From positions 94,745 to 158,744 of the forward strand of contig DIYO01000002.1 of assembly GCA_002427755.1 (NCBI GenBank): a stretch of DNA of 64,000 bases. The letters are read 5' to 3'. Source of the stretch: Roseivirga sp. UBA6052. GTDB taxonomy: Bacteria; Bacteroidota; Bacteroidia; Cytophagales; Cyclobacteriaceae. Each line of letters begins with the position of its first letter. The stretch's first letter is position 1. The position numbers and the translations under genes are program-made. Below the pieces are notes generated by a model. That model was not told where the DNA came from and searched no databases. It saw nothing but the letters and a program-made list of their open reading frames with translations. This document shows, in pieces, positions 61,000-64,000 of the stretch.

Positions 61000-61680
61000 A
61001 TGGGAAAAACCTCAGAAGAGTTGTTAAGAGAATTAGAGGAAATGGGTGAAGAACATATCATGACCTCAATCGCTACTCCATTACGCGATGATGCATTTGA
61101 TATTTCTGATGATGAGAAAATAGAGCTCATTCAAGGCTATTTTGAGAAGATTATGCACACATTAGGTTTGGACCTGACAGACGATAGTTTGAAAGGTACA
61201 CCTAAAAGAGTGGCAAAGCTCTTTGTGAACGATCTCTTTAAAGGTTTAAATGAGAAGAATAAGCCTTCTCTATCAACCTTCGAGAACAAATACGATTACA
61301 AGCAGATGCTTGTAGAGAAGAACATTACCCTCTACTCTAACTGTGAACATCACTTTTTACCAATAGTAGGAAAAGCACACGTAGCCTACATTCCTAATGG
61401 CAGAGTAATTGGCCTTTCGAAAATCAATAGAATAGTGGATTACTATTCAAGAAGACCTCAGGTGCAAGAAAGATTGGCTCTTCAGATTTTGGATGAGATG
61501 AAGAGAGCACTTGACACTGAAGATGTAGCAGTTTACATAGATGCAGAACATATGTGTGTAAGCTCAAGAGGTGCCTCTGATCAATCTTCTTCTACCGTTA
61601 CAGTAGAATACAGTGGCAAATTCCAAGAAGAGAATACCAAAAACGAATTTTTGACTTATATCAACGACACGCTTAAATGA
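61000..61680 (+). CDS. folE: GTP cyclohydrolase I
   Basis: This 226-residue enzyme makes 7,8-dihydroneopterin triphosphate for folate synthesis. The zinc/active-site motif is LYSNCEHHFLPIVGKAHVAY. SKINRIVDYYSRRPQVQERL and EHMCVSSRGASDQSS supply the remaining ligands. The ATG at 61000 is chosen because MGKTSEE is the usual start for this branch and the 10 upstream codons from a GTG at 60970 are basic and atypical. It overlaps cysS by 4 bases and heads the folE-cysS-dcd-yidD operon. Confidence 0.95.
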   Translation: MGKTSEELLRELEEMGEEHIMTSIATPLRDDAFDISDDEKIELIQGYFEKIMHTLGLDLTDDSLKGTPKRVAKLFVNDLFKGLNEKNKPSLSTFENKYDYKQMLVEKNITLYSNCEHHFLPIVGKAHVAYIPNGRVIGLSKINRIVDYYSRRPQVQERLALQILDEMKRALDTEDVAVYIDAEHMCVSSRGASDQSSSTVTVEYSGKFQEENTKNEFLTYINDTLK

Positions 61681-63200
61681 GCCTGTTCGAACAATTTCCG
61701 GTAAGCGTATACAACTCGCTTTCTAAGAATAAAGAACTTTTTAAAACCTTGGTACCCGGCCGTGTTGGCATGTACGTATGCGGACCTACTGTCTACAGCG
61801 ATGTCCACCTCGGGAACGTTAGAACCTTTTTATCATTCGATATTGTATTCAGGCACCTTCAATATCTAGGTTACAAGGTAAGGTATGTAAGAAACATAAC
61901 AGATGTGGGTCACCTTGTTGGTGATGCAGATGAAGGTGAAGACAAAATTGCCAAAAGAGCTCGATTAGAAGAAATAGAGCCTATGGAAGTGGTACAGAAG
62001 TACACCAATGGTTTTCATGATGTGATGAGACTATTTAACATCACTCCTCCTTCTATAGAACCGACTGCAACAGGACACATTGTAGAACAAATCGAGTTTA
62101 TCCAGAAGATCATCAAAAATGGTTATGCGTATGAAGTAGAAGGCTCGGTATACTTTGATGTAAAAAAGTATAATGAAGATCATCCTTACGGTGAATTATC
62201 TGGTCGTAATGTTGATGAAATGCTTTCGAATACAAGAGATTTAGCCGGTCAAGACCAAAAAAGAAACTCATTGGATTTTGCACTTTGGAAGAAAGCTGAA
62301 GGCGGCCATCTTATGAAATGGCCTTCACCTTGGGGAGAGGGTTTCCCTGGATGGCATCTAGAATGCTCTGTAATGAGCACAAAGTATTTAGGTGAAAAAT
62401 TCGACATACATGGCGGTGGAATGGATTTAAAGTTCCCACATCATGAGGCTGAAATTGCTCAAAATAAAGGATGTTGTAGCTCCGATGATTGTGGTGGTGG
62501 CGCCCAATACTGGATTCATGGCAACATGTTGACTGTGAACGACCGCAAAATGGCGAAATCAGAAGGAAACGGTTTTACTCCTGAAGAGTTATTAACTGGA
62601 GATCATAAACTTTTGGAGCGAGGTTACAGTGCCATGACGGTGAGATTCTTCATGCTCATGAGTCATTATGCGAGCACGCTGGATTTCTCAAATGAAGCAC
62701 TGCAAGCTGCCGAGAAAGGATACAAAAGATTAATGGCTGCTGTCAATTTAGTAGAGAAACTTGTTCTTGCCGGAACCGGAACCATTGACAGTGAAAAAAG
62801 TGAGAAACTAAAAGCTACCGTAGACAAAGTAATCTCAGACTTAAGTGATGATTTCAATACGGCAAAAGCCATTGCAGGTCTATTCGATATAGCTTCTCAG
62901 ATTAACAACTTCTATCACAAACCGGCAGAGATTGTAGCAATAGATAAAGAGGCGTTTGATTATGTGATCAAACACTTCAAAGGCATTACCTTCGATGTGC
63001 TAGGACTAGTGAACGAAACGGAAGGAGGTCAAAATGCCGATTTACTTGACGGTGTTCTAGACGTACTGATAGAGCTGAGAAAACAAGCTAAATTCTCCAA
63101 GAATTATGCGCTATCCGATAAGATCAGAGACGATTTGAAAGCAGTAGGCGTACAAATTAAAGATGAAAAAGGGGGCGAGATGTCCTATACAATAGACTAA
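61677..63200 (+). CDS. cysS: Cysteinyl-tRNA synthetase
   Basis: This 507-residue class I synthetase has the zinc Cys in [20 protein letters not shown] with the HIGH-equivalent [24 protein letters not shown] is the second ligand region, and the KMSKS equivalent is [12 protein letters not shown] Cys-rich insertion ([15 protein letters not shown]) lies just before it. The C-terminal anticodon-binding helical domain is complete. It overlaps folE by 4 bases and dcd follows 1 base later. Confidence 0.96.
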   Translation: MSLFEQFPVSVYNSLSKNKELFKTLVPGRVGMYVCGPTVYSDVHLGNVRTFLSFDIVFRHLQYLGYKVRYVRNITDVGHLVGDADEGEDKIAKRARLEEIEPMEVVQKYTNGFHDVMRLFNITPPSIEPTATGHIVEQIEFIQKIIKNGYAYEVEGSVYFDVKKYNEDHPYGELSGRNVDEMLSNTRDLAGQDQKRNSLDFALWKKAEGGHLMKWPSPWGEGFPGWHLECSVMSTKYLGEKFDIHGGGMDLKFPHHEAEIAQNKGCCSSDDCGGGAQYWIHGNMLTVNDRKMAKSEGNGFTPEELLTGDHKLLERGYSAMTVRFFMLMSHYASTLDFSNEALQAAEKGYKRLMAAVNLVEKLVLAGTGTIDSEKSEKLKATVDKVISDLSDDFNTAKAIAGLFDIASQINNFYHKPAEIVAIDKEAFDYVIKHFKGITFDVLGLVNETEGGQNADLLDGVLDVLIELRKQAKFSKNYALSDKIRDDLKAVGVQIKDEKGGEMSYTID

Positions 63201-63201
63201 T

Positions 63202-63720
63202 ATGATTCTTTCAGGAAGAGAAATAAAGAGAGAGATTGGAAAAGGTATAAACATTGAACCTTTCAATGAGAGTCAATTAAACCCGAACAGTTATAACCTA
63301 AAATTGCATAATGAATTGATGGTATATAGCAATCCGGTTTTAGACATGAAAAAGCCTAACCCTACAGAGCAACTCATTATTCCTGAAGAAGGCCTATTGT
63401 TGGAAACCGGTAAACTATACCTAGGTAGAACCATCGAGAAGACCGAAACATCTAAGTTTGTTCCTATGCTAGAAGGAAGATCTTCTATCGGAAGACTTGG
63501 ACTTTTTATCCACGTTACTGCTGGTTTTGGAGATATCGGATTTAGCGGATTCTGGACGCTTGAGATTTTCTGTGTTCAACCGATCAGAATCTATGCTGGG
63601 GTCGATATCTGTCAGATTTTCTATCATACCATTGAAGGTGACTATGATAGCTATGAAGGTGGCAAATACCAAAACAATACGGGTATTCAAGCCAGCATGC
63701 TTTACAAAGATTTCAAATAA
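63202..63720 (+). CDS. dcd: dCTP deaminase
   Basis: This 172-residue enzyme deaminates dCTP for dUTP/thymidine synthesis. The sequence shows MILSGREIKREIGKGINIEP, QLNPNSYNLKLHNELMVY, and the catalytic-site LEGRSSIGRLGLFIHVTAGF. The C-terminal lid is YEGGKYQNNTGIQAS. The length is slightly below the 178-193 typical of Escherichia coli Dcd but normal for this phylum. It starts 1 base after cysS. Confidence 0.94.
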   Translation: MILSGREIKREIGKGINIEPFNESQLNPNSYNLKLHNELMVYSNPVLDMKKPNPTEQLIIPEEGLLLETGKLYLGRTIEKTETSKFVPMLEGRSSIGRLGLFIHVTAGFGDIGFSGFWTLEIFCVQPIRIYAGVDICQIFYHTIEGDYDSYEGGKYQNNTGIQASMLYKDFK

Positions 63721-63725
63721 ACTGA

Positions 63726-63971
63726 ATGGGCAAAGTATTAAGTGCCATATTCATTTTTCTAATTAAGGTATACCAATACACCCTCTCACCTTTGCTAGGG
63801 GCTAATTGTCGTTACTCTCCTACCTGTTCCTCCTATACCATTCAGGCTATAAAAGAATGGGGGCCGATAAAAGGAAGTTGGCTGGGCTTAAAACGCATTC
63901 TTAGCTGCCACCCTTGGGGAGGTGAAGGTTATGATCCAGTACCAAGCAAATCTAAAAAAGAAAAATCCTGA
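63726..63971 (+). CDS. yidD: Membrane protein insertion efficiency factor YidD
   Basis: This 81-residue protein has an N-terminal amphipathic helix ([20 protein letters not shown]). The conserved core [19 protein letters not shown] follows, then [20 protein letters not shown] and DPVP. All three Cys are in their usual places. It binds the inner surface of the membrane and helps YidC. It starts 5 bases after dcd and ends 29 bases before the window edge, where the remainder is non-coding. Confidence 0.95.
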   Translation: MGKVLSAIFIFLIKVYQYTLSPLLGANCRYSPTCSSYTIQAIKEWGPIKGSWLGLKRILSCHPWGGEGYDPVPSKSKKEKS

Positions 63972-64000
63972 TAAAAGTCATTTAAGTGCTGAGTTAGAAT

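Noticed and set aside
61686..61692. GTTCGAA resembling a tRNA T-loop
   Set aside because: It lies inside cysS, and no acceptor stem or cloverleaf surrounds it.
63497..63766. Plus-strand open frame of 89 codons over dcd
   Set aside because: Out of frame with dcd, which carries all catalytic motifs; no own start context.

Overview
The window is chromosomal DNA of an AT-rich member of the Bacteroidota, most likely order Cytophagales. Supporting signs are GSCFA, DUF2851, carboxypeptidase-like/TonB-plug and FtsX-type 'permease prefix' proteins, LytS/LytTR pairs, a GlgE glycogen cluster, and promoters matching the Bacteroidota -7 element TAnnTTTG with few Shine-Dalgarno sequences. The genus cannot be fixed by eye. 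I saw no rRNA, tRNA, CRISPR array, prophage or insertion sequence. Nearly all of the DNA is ordinary vertically inherited coding sequence.

Region 1 (1-16.3 kb) is a mixed accessory stretch. It holds a nitrilase-family hydrolase, an unrecognised two-gene cassette (1693-2573, minus), and a membrane-tethered XRE regulator preceded by three perfect Pho-box half-sites. These are followed by a PNPOx-like secreted protein, YdeI, an OFA-type MFS transporter with its 35-residue small subunit, a BNR-repeat sialidase-like protein, envelope proteins, AlkA, a PadR/FtsX-permease pair, a plug-only TonB-type protein and a secreted M28 peptidase.

Region 2 (16-27 kb) is housekeeping. It has a smORF behind a sigma-54-like promoter, a nucleoside phosphorylase with trhO, an acyltransferase, and a minus-strand run ftsK-lolA-pyrF-DUF2851. 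Next come pyrD and xerD, the latter preceded by an 8-bp tandem repeat.

Region 3 (27-44 kb) begins with a lipoprotein alpha/beta hydrolase fused to an unknown C-terminal domain, a LytS/LytTR system, a secreted nucleoside hydrolase, aroQ, marC, rnhA and trmN6. It continues with a polyphosphate-glucokinase-like ROK protein and a saccharopine-dehydrogenase-like gene coupled to a protein resembling the eukaryotic VLRF1 (Vms1/ANKZF1) release-factor domain. It closes with cdd, a secreted tandem jelly-roll protein, an SPFH lipoprotein and a two-component system.

Region 4 (44-64 kb) starts with rpsF-rpsR-rplI. Then comes a tight glycogen cluster of glgE, maltokinase, glgB (with a histone-like basic tail) and a GH57/DUF3536 protein, facing a small CBM48 protein. 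The two ends of this cluster share a LacI-operator-like motif. Trehalose synthase, the usual source of maltose for the kinase, is not present here. The window ends with GSCFA and YyaL/DUF255 proteins, priA, a cation/proton antiporter, and the operon folE-cysS-dcd-yidD.

The least explained elements are the bacterial VLRF1-like protein, the Pho-box-controlled membrane regulator, the sigma-54/smORF unit, the shared operator motif at the glycogen cluster, and the 1693-2573 cassette.
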